DNA of 64,000 nucleotides from the NCBI GenBank assembly GCA_944739405.2, contig OX123186.2, positions 86,407,034-86,471,033 on the forward strand, in the 5' to 3' direction. Shown one piece after another: positions 10,537 to 22,200 of this stretch. The number at the start of each line of letters is the position of its first letter. Within the stretch, counting starts at the first letter, position 1. The DNA comes from Euclidia mi (Eukaryota > Arthropoda > Insecta > Lepidoptera > Erebidae). Below the pieces are notes generated by a model. The model was given only the letters and a program-made list of their open reading frames with translations, did not search any database and was not told the origin of the DNA. A program made the position numbers and the translations under genes.

Positions 10537-11079
10537 CAGGGTCCGAAAATATCCGATATTTATTATAAATATCAAAATATCAGATATTTACGATATATAT
10601 CGGATATATATCAAGTTTGATATATATCAATATTGTATGAAAGTCATATTATTATTTCATTGTATTATTTATGAATACTATTTGCATGTGTTTCATTAAC
10701 ATACTAAAATGATAAAAAAATAAGAAACTGAAATGTTTTTAATGTTTTATTAATTTGAGTACTTAGTTTTTTGTAACGAATTTTTTCTGACACCACTGAC
10801 GGACTGACGCCATTAATACGCCGGCAGAAGTGTTGCCATTTTAAGATTAGAACTTACTATTAGGGAGTATGTTTTAACTCTACTTCCACGCCATCTACAT
10901 TTGGGAAGTAGAAATACAGTTACAAACGCAAAAATAATATTCTTTTTAAACCATTTTTGTATTGCAATATATCACAAAAAACATTTGATATATATCGTCG
11001 AATCGAGGTTGATATATATCCGATTTATATCGGATATATATCTTGATATATATCCATTGATATATATCCTCGAACCCTG
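10537..11079. mobile_element. hAT-type MITE, 543 bp, 8-bp target duplication
   Basis: Ends read CAGGGTCCGA and, on the other strand, CAGGGTTCGAGGATATATAT. The flanks carry an exact 8-bp direct duplication CGCAAAAC (10529-10536 and 11080-11087), the length typical of hAT elements. The sub-terminal regions are packed with GATATATATC words on both sides. No transposase. Confidence 0.93.
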
Positions 11080-11179
11080 CGCAAAACACTAAAATATTTG
11101 CAACACTTTCAAAGTATTTTTTACTTGAACGTACGCGAACACGTTTCGCGTATTACCGACTCCCGACCGTAACGTAGTA

Positions 11180-12264
11180 GGGTAAATACGCTAAATGTCG
11201 GCATCCTTACGGTTTTTCTGTTTTGGAATCGGTCTGGCACCATCAATTTGCAACGAAAGGATAGCTTCCGACGCGGTTTTGGATAGTTTGATAAATCTAT
11301 TTCATGTTTATGGGCATAAGGTTGACATTTCTACTACAAGGAAAAAGTACTAAGGTTTATATGCGTCGAGAACGAAAAATCCCTAAAGTCGGCCATTCAC
11401 GGGCCATGGTCGGTCGCGTTTTTCCCAAATATCGGCCGGGTATAGGATGTTTTAAATTAAGACGGATAAATTTTATTAATATGATTTATTTTGGCAGGAG
11501 TCTCACTAAGTATACTTTATTAATCGTATTTGTTTTATAGTAGGTAAAGTATTTTTTTATTTGCACTTAAATAACGTTAGGTAAGTATTAAAATTTATAA
11601 CAAAGTAAAATCGCTAAAGGCACTGAGTGCTTATGCGAGCTGAATTGAACTTTATTGCTTAGTACCAAGAGTCGTAATTTCAATAAATTGGTTTGAAAAG
11701 TGAAGCTTCTGTACGTTAGTACTATTAATTATTCTGTGCCTATATGCGTTGCAAATTCTCTTATTAAGGCAATGGAATTAGTACAATTGGAAATTATAAA
11801 ACAGACTGCATTTACTTTTAGTCGGCCACGGCCGAGAATCCGGTTTTAATTCAAAATTGGTATTCTATTGGCGGCCTCGTATTTTCCCTTAAAACAATAC
11901 GTTAAACATTGAAAAATCTATCTCAAAATATAGTAAAAATCACTAATTACTAATAATAATGCTTAAAACAATAAAAAAGGAATGTCTGACCGTTCTAATA
12001 TCAATCCCCGAAGTGTGGGTATTCACAGCAAGTAAGGTACTTTAAATATGAAATTGACGCTTCGACGGCGCAATCGCTACTGACGCTCAGTGTGCGAAGA
12101 GTGTGTAACGTAATCGGAAAGTAACGGTTGTACATATAGATTATGAACTAAGATTGTAATTCGAGTGGCAAATTTGTAACTTCAATACGTTTTAAATGAA
12201 CGCAAGCCGAAAATGTGCAGACGGCCGAAGTTTGGGGAGAGGCCGACGTATGGCGTATTTACCC
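11180..12264. mobile_element. TIR element, 1085 bp, TA target duplication
   Basis: Ends read GGGTAAATACGCTAAATGTC and, inverted, GGGTAAATACGCCATACGTC. They are flanked by TA at 11178-11179 and 12265-12266. The sister repeat unit at 10371 lacks the insertion at the matching place, which confirms the boundary. No transposase ORF is evident, so it is probably a non-autonomous TA-targeting element. Confidence 0.85.
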
Positions 12265-12352
12265 TACACATACTTTTATGAAATAATATTCCTTACTGCC
12301 ATACATTTACGGAACTTTATCGCACAAAACACTAAAATACTTGAAAGTATTT

Positions 12353-12500
12353 TTTAACCGGCTTCAAAAAAAAAGGAGGTTCTCAGTTTGACCTGTATGT
12401 ATGTATGTATGTATGTTTGTCCGCGATTTTCTCGCGTTTGGCTGAACCGATATTGATGCGGTTTTCAGTCAAAAGTCCATTACCAAATTTTGCGATAAAC
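12353..12500 (+). repeat. dispersed repeat end with TATG microsatellite
   Basis: 'aaccggcttcaaaaaaaaag' followed by 'gaggttctcagtttgacc' and a run of TATG at 12396-12416 resembles a widespread lepidopteran repeat. Class not determined. Confidence 0.55.
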
Positions 12501-12862
12501 ATCCTTACTCATATTAAGATAAGGTTTATTTTTCAATACAAACTTGCATTACCAGGGCGTCACACGAAGTTTTCTATACTCGAGTGCCCAAAAACTTGCA
12601 AGTATATTGATACCTGGTTTTCGACCCTGGTATTTTTATAGAGACGCACTTGGTGTACTTGGTACGCGATTTTGCAATTGTGCGACTCATGAAGTCATGA
12701 CTATCTGCATAGATAAATTTGATACTATACCTATCGGGAACCAAGCGAATGAGTTCTAGACTTCTAGAGAAGTTGGCTATCAAAGTTTAAAAATGCGTTT
12801 TGTTTTTTTCATTAGCTTGATTTACAACATACTCAACATCAACTGTTTATTAGTTGCTATTG

Positions 12863-13075
12863 TCTGTTCAAGATACCTACGAAAAAAATAAAAGGTAAAA
12901 AATATACAGTATCATTTATGAATTGAAGGGACAGGCGTATTTTTGTAAAACTAACTGCATCTTTCGCTTGGAGTATTTAACTTAAATCTACTTTTGTTGC
13001 GAAGGCGACATTAAAAGAACCATTTTATGGTTTGTTTACATTTTATTTTTTCGTATCTTGAACAGACTATAGGTA
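12863..13075. repeat. short fold-back element
   Basis: 'gtctgttcaagatac' with 'gaaaaaaataaaa' on the left is mirrored by 'ttttattttttcgtatcttg' with 'aacagac' on the right, giving arms of about 30 bases around roughly 150 bases. No ORF. Confidence 0.65.
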
Positions 13076-14160
13076 CCTATAAATGTAAGACGCATATTGA
13101 TTAACATAATTTATGAAAATTTATTATATAATACTCCTACAAACACAGTAAGTTTTTATTATGTATAAAATTTAAATTACACTACTTTTACGTACTTAAA
13201 TGTAAAAACAAAACGCAATCGCTCGACTAGGTACCTATACAGGTACTTTTTAAAATAAATGCTCATGGCCGTTCATTGGTAAACATAATATCTTACTTTT
13301 TCAAATATTTGATGTTTATTTAATAAATATTTATTTATTTTGCCATCTACAGATTAATACTAAATTAAATAAAAATAAATATATACATACTTAAAAGCGC
13401 CATCTATGAATGCCGAGTGAAAGTTAACTCATTGTAACGTTTTACTACAAGCTAGTACGTATTTTGGCCACCAGAGCAACGAAGTGCACATCATATTTTT
13501 CAAAAATATTCATATTCAATTAAATGTTTCATTTTTTTATTTAATCGTAATAAAGGGATTTTTTTATTAATAAATATCATATTTTAGAACTTTATTTTCT
13601 TATTTATCATTTATGCATCAAAGTCATCAATAACAATCGATACTAGTAAAGCCATCTGTTGAGAGAGTTAAGAATGACGGAAAACGTTCTAAGGAATGAG
13701 ACCCCATGACAATACTAAATACTAAAATATAGGTAATTTTTGGCAAACATTATACAGTACTTTGAGTTTAGGTATATTATAACTTTTCCAATCAGTGCTT
13801 TTAAGGTCTCAAGACGTCTTAGACTATGTGTGATTTACGTTTAAAAAAAAGCATTTCACAATAATATACAAAATAAGTTTAAAAGCCATAACCCGACTAC
13901 GTAAAACGGGGATCTAAATAGGAAGAAACAAGAAAATAGCTCACTATAAATAAACCGTGGTCGCACCTATTGTATACTAGTGTATAATTATGTACCTGTC
14001 ATGTTTGTTTAATGCAGGTAAGTGTTCCCGGCGGCGGCGTTCCTAATGTGGGTACATTAGGCTAGAGTCTAGCCTACTTCACTCATTTTGGTTCATTGCC
14101 GTTTCCCGGTATAAAAGTTTTCTTCGCCCACGCAGTTAATTGTAATTTTGAGTTTTTGAG
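13076..14160. other. AT-rich intergenic sequence
   Basis: No supported gene. The short phrases 'gccatct' recur. I see no repeat family. Confidence 0.5.
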
Positions 14161-14445
14161 TTAATTATAGTAAATAACAACCTCACAACCGTCGCTATAT
14201 GAAGTTGTCCGACGAGGTTGTGAGCGATTGACAAGTAAATTAATACCTACGGTTTTGTCCTCTATTGGAATTATCGCCCCTTGAAAGCACATGGGTGCTC
14301 CGCGAGTCATAGAGAATGCCGCCTGATCTAGTGCTGGCAACGGTAAACTGTGATAAAAGTCAAACATTTGTAACTTATCGAACATTATAAAGTTGTGAAC
14401 CGCCAACGTGCATCCTGGTCTGAAGAAGGACGCTGATCTGGACAC
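14161..14445 (-). CDS. unrecognised 94-residue ORF
   Basis: The frame starts MSRSASFFRPGCTLAVHNFI and ends at a stop inside an AT-rich region. I do not recognise the product. It lacks the low-complexity look of most chance frames here, and its composition (balanced hydrophobic and charged residues) could be an exon or a decayed element ORF. The C-terminal end overlaps a short inverted repeat (CTCACAACC and GGTTGTGAG). No splice signals or polyadenylation signal were identified with confidence. Confidence 0.2.
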   Translation of the reverse strand: MSRSASFFRPGCTLAVHNFIMFDKLQMFDFYHSLPLPALDQAAFSMTRGAPMCFQGAIIPIEDKTVGINLLVNRSQPRRTTSYSDGCEVVIYYN

Positions 14446-14718
14446 TGTGGTATTTATTCGTTTCTCTTGTTATTTTGGCCAAAATTATGAGTTAATCTTA
14501 TAGGTCCACTCAAGAACATCATCAGGAGCATCAGTAAGATTTGGTAAGACATTTTATTAATATTATGTTTTGTATTCATTCACTGTGCAATCGCAGTAAT
14601 AGTGTTTAGATCCTTTGCCTTGGGCTAAGACTGGATGAATTAATCGCTTCCACTGATCTCTGTAAGACTTACCCATTCTTAGCCCGAACTCTAGACATAA
14701 TTTTTGTTAACCGCTTGC
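14446..14718. other. intergenic, nothing recognised
   Basis: No ORF, no clear repeat. Confidence 0.45.
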
Positions 14719-14829
14719 TTGCCCGTGTTATATGGCATATAACAAAATTCAAACACTAAATTGCCCGTGTTATATGGCATATAACATCGCATCTCAGTCT
14801 ACTTTGCCCGTGTCATACTGTATATGACA
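14719..14829. repeat. three ~42-bp direct repeats, each with a 19-bp palindrome
   Basis: The phrase TTGCCCGTG precedes a palindrome in all three copies. The palindromes lie at 14726-14744 and 14768-14786 (TGTTATATGGCATATAACA in both) and 14811-14829 (TGTCATACTGTATATGACA). The third copy changes T to C on one arm and A to G on the other, so pairing is kept. Spacing is 42 and 43 bases. Confidence 0.9.
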
Positions 14830-15851
14830 TGGCTCCCGCGGTCGAAAGAGTGAAATATACTCGTCTCTGTCGCTCTATGGCTTAGTTTGTATTATGTTTC
14901 TCGTTTCTACGTTAAATTTCCTGTCATACTAATCCCAGTCGAGTTTCGACTCCATAGAGAAATTAAAAAAAAAAAACGTTCGTTGTCAATGTTGTCATTG
15001 AGTGTTGAGTCGGTGCGGAATGTGCGGAATGTGTGAGTGTATTTGTGCTGTTTTTCCTGTTAAATTTAGTTTTATTCTTTAAGATCTATTGTGTTTATCA
15101 AGGTATGTAAATAAATAACACGTATATATAATAATTCCAGCATGAAATATAAGATTTGACTTTTTTCGAGACCTTAAGTAGATTTTGGCGGGCGACAGTG
15201 ATTTTACTGAGAGTATGGGAACTGTTTCAGAAATGTTCATATTACTCAGAAGTGGTGAATGCTATCCGTATGATTTCTTTTCGTTTTAAAAGAATATGAG
15301 ACTACTTATTTAGTGTTTATTTATTTGTATGTTTAAAACTGTTATTTGTGCATTATATGGCCTTATCAAATTTAACATAAATTACGCCGCACGGCGCCAG
15401 ATAATGGTTTGGAATCAGAGGCCTGTAATTCATAAATATGTACAAACAAGTGTACTTTTTTATTTTTATCTTATTATCTAATATATAAGTAACGTAATTA
15501 AATATTAAAAACGATATGTCACCGCTTTAAGTTTTGAGGTATGAACTTATAAATTCAAAGCGAACTCTAAAACGCGCTATCTCAATTTCAAACGAGCATC
15601 ACTCGACACCAGAATCGTAATCTAAATAAACAAAGATAACATTGTATAGTTAGTTTCATAACAAACATAAATAATATAACACTTGACAACCTTTCAAAAT
15701 AAATTAAGTCACAAGGACCGATTGTGTGGAACCCGACCCGCGCGCTAAGGCGATAAAAACGCGCGGGCATTTGATCGTTATCGCTTTCAAGTGGCCGGGC
15801 AGAGGGGCCGGCGTGGGTTGCGGCGCGGAGCAAGCAAGCGGGTAACAACAT
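14830..15851. other. intergenic; possible non-coding first exon near 14980-15102
   Basis: No coding frame is supported. A GT-rich stretch ends 'tttatcaag' before GTATGT at 15103, a good 5' splice-site consensus, and could be a non-coding exon. The apparent ORF at 15588-15851 looks like chance. Confidence 0.25.
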
Positions 15852-15922
15852 AATATTTTTCGCGTTACAATAAAGTATAGTCTAGCCGCTAGACTATACT
15901 TTATTGTAACGCGAAAAATATT
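15852..15922. repeat. perfect 71-bp palindrome, 35-bp arms, 1-base loop
   Basis: The left arm at 15852-15886 begins AATATTTTTCGCGTTACAAT. The right arm at 15888-15922 is its exact reverse complement, and the centre is a single C at 15887. No mismatch is present, so it is either very young or conserved. Confidence 0.97.
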
Positions 15923-16225
15923 TTAAGCATGTGACATTTCTTTTATTACTGAAAAATCTCTCGTACATTAATCCTATGGGAAGCGAGTGAGCCCGGGGCT
16001 TAGAGACGCAATATGTCGTATATACTACCATAATCCTCCATTTTGTTTCTCGGTTCTTTGCGTAAATGCTAATAATATACTATAATTAATACTTCCGACA
16101 CAAGATATATACGAGAAAATATTGTTGGCACAAGTAAATTCTCTTTAAAATAGCCTTCTAATAATTTTAGTTTATGATGCATCCCTAATTTAAAATATAT
16201 TGTTCTCTGGAGTAACTTTCATAGC
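15923..16225. other. intergenic, nothing recognised
   Basis: AT-rich with no ORF. Confidence 0.5.
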
Positions 16226-16700
16226 TTTTAGGGTCCCGTACCTAAAAGGTAAAAAATGGAACCCTATTATTAACCTCTTGACCGCCGCGATACATAACAC
16301 AATAGAAAATCTATTATGTCTCGCAATGATCAGTGCATCGGCAGTCGAGGAGTTAAGCCTCCGCTGTCTGTCTGTCCGTCTGTCTGTCACCAGGCTGTAT
16401 CACATAAACCATAATAGCTAGAAAGCTGTTCACAAATTATGTATTTCCGTTGCCGCTATAACAACAAATGCGAAAAATAAAATATATTTTTTACGATAAA
16501 CGTGTTGTTTTTCGTATTTTTTGCACTATATTACTAATGGTAACAGGTAGACGCTATTTTTTACTCGATCTTAATATACAGATAAAAACTTAAACAATAT
16601 TTAAGTATACATACAACAAACATGATTTTCTTTTATAGATGATGGTACGGAAAAATCCTTCGTGAGCGAGTCCAACCCGCACTTGTTCAATTTTTCCACT
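16226..16700 (+). repeat. dispersed 'gggttccgtacc' repeat, copy 2
   Basis: It starts 'agggtcccgtacctaaaagg' and contains 'ctccgctgtctgtctgtccg', 'caccaggctgtatcaca' and 'gttgccgctataacaacaaa'. It ends near 'gagcgagtccaacccgcact'. It matches 63598-64000 closely and the first and last parts of 8641-10375. Confidence 0.8.
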
Positions 16701-17160
16701 TTATTTTCATGTCAAATCAACTTCGTTTGAGGCTGGGGATTTGTCGTGAATACGCCGATTTGGATTCATAATATTAGTATTAATATATTCACCAGACTTC
16801 GCGTGCGTGAATTATACTCCTAAATCTTATTCAGGAATGACACGAGCTGTTGGTGAAACCGTACAAAAATCCGTTCGCTAGTTTTGAGGTTATCACATAC
16901 ATACAAATAGACAGGACAAAAGGGGAACTTTATTTTATCATAATTATATTTATGTAGACAACTTCACTATATTTTACTACCAGATTTGATCCTACAATAT
17001 TCAACCTACAACTTCATAAGTTTATTGGCTCCATAATTCATAAGAGATTCTCTTATTCTTATCGGCTTAACCATATTGTTTACTTTTCGTTTATTAAGTT
17101 CTGTTTACCCACTAATTTATTTTCAAATTTATTTAATGTTACTAGGTACATACATGTTTC
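16701..17160. repeat. diffuse repeat including 'aaaatccgttcgctagtttt' segment
   Basis: 16765-16930 contains 'ggaatgacacgagctgttgg' and 'gaaaccgtacaaaaatccg', related to 23370-23490 and 59300-59440. The class is not established. The rest is AT-rich and unassigned. Confidence 0.5.
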
Positions 17161-17554
17161 GTAATTTGCCAAGTTATTACATTGACAGTTGACATGTGTC
17201 AATCTTGTCAGATTGTAACAAAACGTTTTGGGTGCGTTCGTATTTTTTTTTCTCTTGATGCTAAATGTGTCATATTATGTTAGTTTTAAATTATTTTACA
17301 GTATTCATTGTTGAGAGATGTTTAAATTTAGTAAGGCCTAATAATCCTGAAATCTGGGCCATAATGTTTCAACACTAATTTTGTTCTCGTGTTTAAGTTT
17401 ATGTTATTTTTCTGTTTAGTGTTTATTGTGTGAATTTAGCTGGTGGGTGGTGCAGAAATGATAATATTTTGTGGTAAATTAATAACATGATATATTTTTA
17501 TTTCACATTATTTATATATTTATATAATATTATTATATATATATTTATTAATCT

Positions 17555-18400
17555 ATGAATATTAATGATGACATATTTATATCTGCTAACAATTCTTTGG
17601 TTTCGTCTGCTGATGATAGTTTCTCCTCGATTGCTGACGTATCACTTGGTGATTTTGTACGTGAGACATTCAACAGAAATTCAAATTGTTCAAATAGATT
17701 ACTGAATGTGTGTCACATAAATGCTCAAAGTGTGGCAAGTCACTACAGTGACCTCCTTGAGGCATTTTCTGATGCAAATGTTCATGCCGTTCTAATTTCG
17801 GAGAGCTGGCTCAAACCTCAACTTCTTTCAACCACTTATCCTTTACCGGGATATGTTCTCATTCGCAACGACCGTGTAGAGAAAAGAGGCGGCGGTGTCG
17901 CAATTTACTTGCGAAGTGACTTTTCTTATAAAATTCTTGCCTCTTCCCCTTGTAATACTTCTGCTGAATTTCTTTTCCTAGAGGTTTGGGTTAGGAGGAC
18001 TAAAATTGTCCTTGGAGTAGTATATTGTCCCCCTGCAATTGATTATTTCACCGACTTAGAACTGGTATTAGAACCTTTAGGGTCTGAGTACGAACATCAC
18101 GTCATTATGGGAGATTTCAATACCAACCTTCTCTCTACCCAGTCTCCTCGTGCACAAAAACTCCTACACATCCTCAAGTCAGCCAGTCTTAGTGTATTAC
18201 CACTGCAAGCCACTCACCACAACAACAATGGCGACGACACCTGGCTTGACTTGATATTAACCTCTAGTCCGTCCTTAGTATCTTCCCATGGTCAGTATCC
18301 TGCTCGCGGCTTTCCCACCATGACCTCATTTTCTTTGCCTACGCCCTCAACCCTCCCAAACCTCAACCTAAAGTATTGTACAAGCGTTGCTTTGCCATGA
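17555..18400 (+). pseudogene. LINE A endonuclease domain (frameshifted)
   Basis: The APE-type endonuclease is recognisable: CHINAQSV near residue 53, VLISESWL near 78, RGGGVAIYLRSDF near 110, VVYCPP near 154 and MGDFNTNLL near 184. This family nicks target DNA to prime reverse transcription. The genuine reading leaves this frame near 18310, where HHDLIFFAYALNPPKPQP appears in another frame. The last ~30 residues of the visible ORF are therefore out of frame. The N-terminal 45 residues upstream of the domain are plausible but unrecognised. Confidence 0.85.
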
Positions 18401-18489
18401 TGAATGTAGAGATGCTCTCTTCTGATGCCTCCTTGATCGACTGGGAACCTCTGATGGTGGCAGTCACTATCGATCAGAAGCTGACCTCT

Positions 18490-19772
18490 TTAATACAGCT
18501 GTTATGCAGTTTTATGACGATCATGCCTCTGTTAAGAAGGTTAGGTTGAAACGTCCACCAGCACCATGGATGTCTAGGTTAGTTCTGATGACGATGAGGA
18601 GACATGATCGTGCATTCAGGGCATTCAAACGGAATCGCTCGGACGATAGCTGGGCCTATTATAAGGCTGCAAGAAATCGCTGCAACCAGATGATACGCAA
18701 TGCCAAACGCCGACACATCATAAGCAATATCGAGTGTGGATCTCCAGGTGATATCTGGCGATTTCATGGGACGTTGGGGATAGGCAGATCGAGGCAGTGC
18801 AGTCTACCGGAGACTATTGTGTTAGACGATATCAATACTCATTTCATTAGCTAGAATACTCTGGATCGTCTAACCATGCGTCAAACGATTGACTTCATTG
18901 CGGGACTGCCTACACTTAATTTAAATCCTTTTAATTTTTCTCCCGTCACCTTAGATGAAGTTAAAAAATCCATCCTCTCCATTAAGTCAAGGGCAGTCGG
19001 GTACGATAATATCAGTCGTCGCATGATTACCACTGTCCTTGACCAACTCCTTCCTGTTATCACTCACATAATCAACTTTTCCCTCTCCTCGGGTCAATAT
19101 CCTGCCAGCTGGCGAAAAGCCTACGTTCGGCCTCTCCCTAAAATATCAAATCCCACTATGCCGAACCATTTTAGACCCATTTCCATTCTCCCATTCCTAT
19201 CCAAAGTCCTAGAGGCTTGTGTACACAAGCAGTTATCCCGATTCATCCTATCCAATAATATCCTTAGTCCATTCCAATCAAGATTCCGGCCTGGTCGCAG
19301 TACTGTTTCCGCTCTGCTGAAGGTGACTGGCGATATTAGGGCGGACGTGGAGAAAGCCGAGGTTACTGTGTTAGTCTTGGTGGACTTCTCAAACGCCTTT
19401 AATACCGTCAGCCACGGTGTACTTTTGGCCATCCTTTCCCACCTTAATATTTCATCTGAGGCTCGGGATTGGTTCTCTTCATATCTTCGTGGTCGCCAGC
19501 AATCGGTTCGCATTGATGAGACATCGTCGAATTGGTGTGATCTGGACGCTGGGGTTCCACAAGACGGAATTCTCTCTCCACTTCTATTCTCACTATTCAT
19601 TAACCTCATCACTCATGAACTTCAGTGTGCGTATCATCTATATGCTGACGACTTGCAGCTTTACGCTCAGGCAAGGGTGGACAAGCTGCCCGATTTAATT
19701 GCAGATGTTAATCGAGACTTACATGCTATAGGAGTGTGGTCGGACAGATTTGGCCTGTGTGCCTGTGTGTGA
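18490..19772 (+). pseudogene. LINE A reverse transcriptase (one stop, frameshifts)
   Basis: Starting with QFYDDHASVKKVRLKRPPAP, the frame runs through an arginine-rich linker. It crosses one TAG at 18852-18854, then continues into the polymerase: FRPISILPFLSKVLE, the palm motif LVDFSNAFN, GVPQDGILSPLLFSLFIN and HLYADDLQLY. GVPQDG replaces the usual GVPQGS. The real reading leaves this frame near 19765 and resumes one frame over. Confidence 0.88.
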
Positions 19773-21579
19773 TCCTACAAAATGCCAAGCTATCGTGGTG
19801 GGAAGTCCGCGTATGATTACCAGGATAGATTTCACAAGCCTGTCGCCTGTAATTTTTGACGGGTGTGCTATACCATTCTGGACATCTGTGAAAAATCTTG
19901 GTCTACACATAGATAGCAACCTTGACTGGCGGACTCAGATTTCAGTCGTCAGCCAAAAAGTATTTGGGACTCTGCGCTCACTGTATCGTCTCAAAAATGT
20001 TCTTCCATCTAAAACTAAGGCAATGCTTGGGCAAACTTTAATCTTCCCTATAATTGACTATGGTGACGTGTGTTATCTCGACCTGAATGCAGATCTGCTC
20101 AACAAACTTGACCGACTTTTCAATTATTGCATTCGGTTCGTTTTTAATCTGCGTAAGTTCGATCACGTTTCTAAATTTCGCAAGGAATTAAAATGGTTGC
20201 CGATTCGTCAGCGAAGAAATTTGCGTACTTTAACGACTTTATACTCTTTTCTTCACTCTCCTAACGGTCCGTCATATCTAGTACCTTATTTTCAAAATCT
20301 TTGCTCCAAGCATGATAAGAACTTGCGATCTACTAATAACCTTCTTCTTCTCTGTCCATCTCACACTTCTACTTTAGTACATTCTTCTTTCAATATCCAA
20401 TCTATCCTTCTTTGGAATGCTCACACACAACACATATTCAGTGCATGGGAGAATGCCCAAAATGCTATTGGTGTGTTTTGCGACCTTTCGAAAGCATTCG
20501 ATTGTGTCTGCCATGAAACGCTCTTATGCAAACTTAGACATTACGGCGTACAGACTAAAGCATTGGAAGTCATTAAGTCATACTTAAGTGACAGAATCCA
20601 ATGTGTTGAAATAAACGGCTCTAAATCCAGTGGCTTACCTGTTGATTTGGGAGTGCCGCAAGGCAGCATCCTAGGGCCTTTCCTGTTTCTTGTTTACATA
20701 AACGATTTACCTTTTTACTTGAAAAACATTTGTGACGTTGTACTGTTTGCTGACGATACTTCTTTGATATTCAAAGTAGATAGAAATAAGGAACATTTTA
20801 ACGAAATAAACAGTGCGCTCATTCAAGTAACTAAATGGTTTAATGTAAACAATCTGGTACTGAACGCCAAAAAAACAAAATGTATTAAGTTTGCTCTGCC
20901 TAATGTCAGAAACCTTGGTCCTAGTATAGCTCTAAATGACGATGTTCTCGAAACATCTGAATCTACATTATTTCTAGGAATAACACTTGATTCGAAATTA
21001 CAGTGGGGTGCGCACGTTACATATCTCTCAGGGAAACTTAGCTCAACTGCTTATGCCATTAAGAAGGTTCGTAGGTTGACTGATGTCGATACGGCTAGAT
21101 TGGTTTATTTTAGCTATTTTCATAGTGTTATGTCATATGGCATATTATTATGGGGTAGGGCCGCTGACATCGAAAATATTTTTATATTACAAAAACGAGC
21201 AGTTAGGGCCATTTACCAGTTAAAGACAAGAGTCTCACTTAAAGAAAAATTTAAAACGATTGGTATTCTTACTGTAGCATCACAATATATTTATGCCAGT
21301 GTTATGCATGTACGACTACATATAAATTCTTACAAAATGAATAGTGACATACACAATATTAATACTAAGAACAGGCACAAATTATGTGTACCATATTTCC
21401 GTTTACACAAAACGCATAGCTCTTTTATTGGTCTTAGTATAAGAATCTATAATAAAATACCGAGTAATATTTTAGACTTGCCTTTAAGGTCGTTTCAGAC
21501 AATTGTTAAAAATAATCTTTTACTAAAGGCATATTATAGTTTAAATGAGTATTTTGACGACAAGTACGCTTGGAAATAA
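19750..21579 (+). pseudogene. chimeric 609-codon frame: LINE A C-terminus fused to LINE B polymerase
   Basis: Residues from about 8 to 224 are the C-terminal region of LINE A, ending at SILLWNA. From about residue 225 the frame enters the 5'-truncated LINE B: FCDLSKAFDCV near 238, LGVPQGSILGPFLFLVYIND near 294 and VVLFADDTSLIF near 324. B's own C-terminal domain follows (YGILLWGRAADIEN, RIYNKIPSNILDL). The junction is in frame by accident of the insertion. B's part is undamaged but lacks the endonuclease and the start of its polymerase. Confidence 0.92.
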
Positions 21580-22195
21580 ATATTCTTTTATTAGGTCAAT
21601 TTATTTTTATTATTAGGTCAATAGGCAGTTTTATAGTGTAGTTAATTACCGTATTCTCTTTTTATGCTACATTTGCATTCTTGTTCTACTCTTTTTATTA
21701 TAATTTATTGGATTTGTAAGGTGAGGGTAACTCGTGGTCATGAACTGCTAACTAATAAATTGTAAATTGCTGCATTACTTTTCGGAACATACTGTTCCAC
21801 CATAGATCAGAACAGTCATGTTCGCGAGTTGCTTACATCAAAAGACGTAAGTGGATGCTCCTGTTTCACCATATTCACTTTGGGAGGCTTAATAAATGAA
21901 CATAATTTATTGCTTGAGTATGATATCAATAACTATTAACTTTTGCAATAGTAGATAACTCACAATGTGAAACAGTTGCAGCTCCTTACAAATATAACAT
22001 GTAAAACCATTATACTGGCAGTTAAAAAGAGTGGCCACGAGTTTTATTGCCCGTTCTTTCTCGTGGTTCTACCTATTGCATTGCGAACGTGGCAGTAAAT
22101 GTAAATGTAGAATCATCTAGTAATTAACTTTAACTTTTGACGTTCATAAGCGTCACTTTGTGGCCTAAATGAATAAATGATTTTGAGTTTGAGTT
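20423..22195 (+). mobile_element. LINE B (Jockey/CR1-like), 5'-truncated, nested in LINE A
   Basis: It is flanked by a 5-bp duplication TGCTC (20418-20422 and 22196-22200). It begins inside the polymerase domain, keeps an open frame to 21579, and ends 'ggcctaaatgaataaatgat' with TTTGAG repeats. The intact frame suggests it is younger than its host element. Confidence 0.9.
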
Positions 22196-22200
22196 TGCTC

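Larger units (their letters stand above)
10371..12340 (+). repeat. ~165-bp tandem unit, two copies plus a partial, each interrupted
   Basis: Unit 1 (10371-10536) and unit 2 (11088-11178 plus 12265-12325) share 'aaatacttgcaacactttc', 'aacgtacgcg', 'ccgtaacg' and 'ccttaccgccatacatttac'. A third partial copy starts at 12326. An hAT-type MITE sits between units 1 and 2, and a TIR element splits unit 2. The sister units act as empty-site controls for both insertions. Confidence 0.8.
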
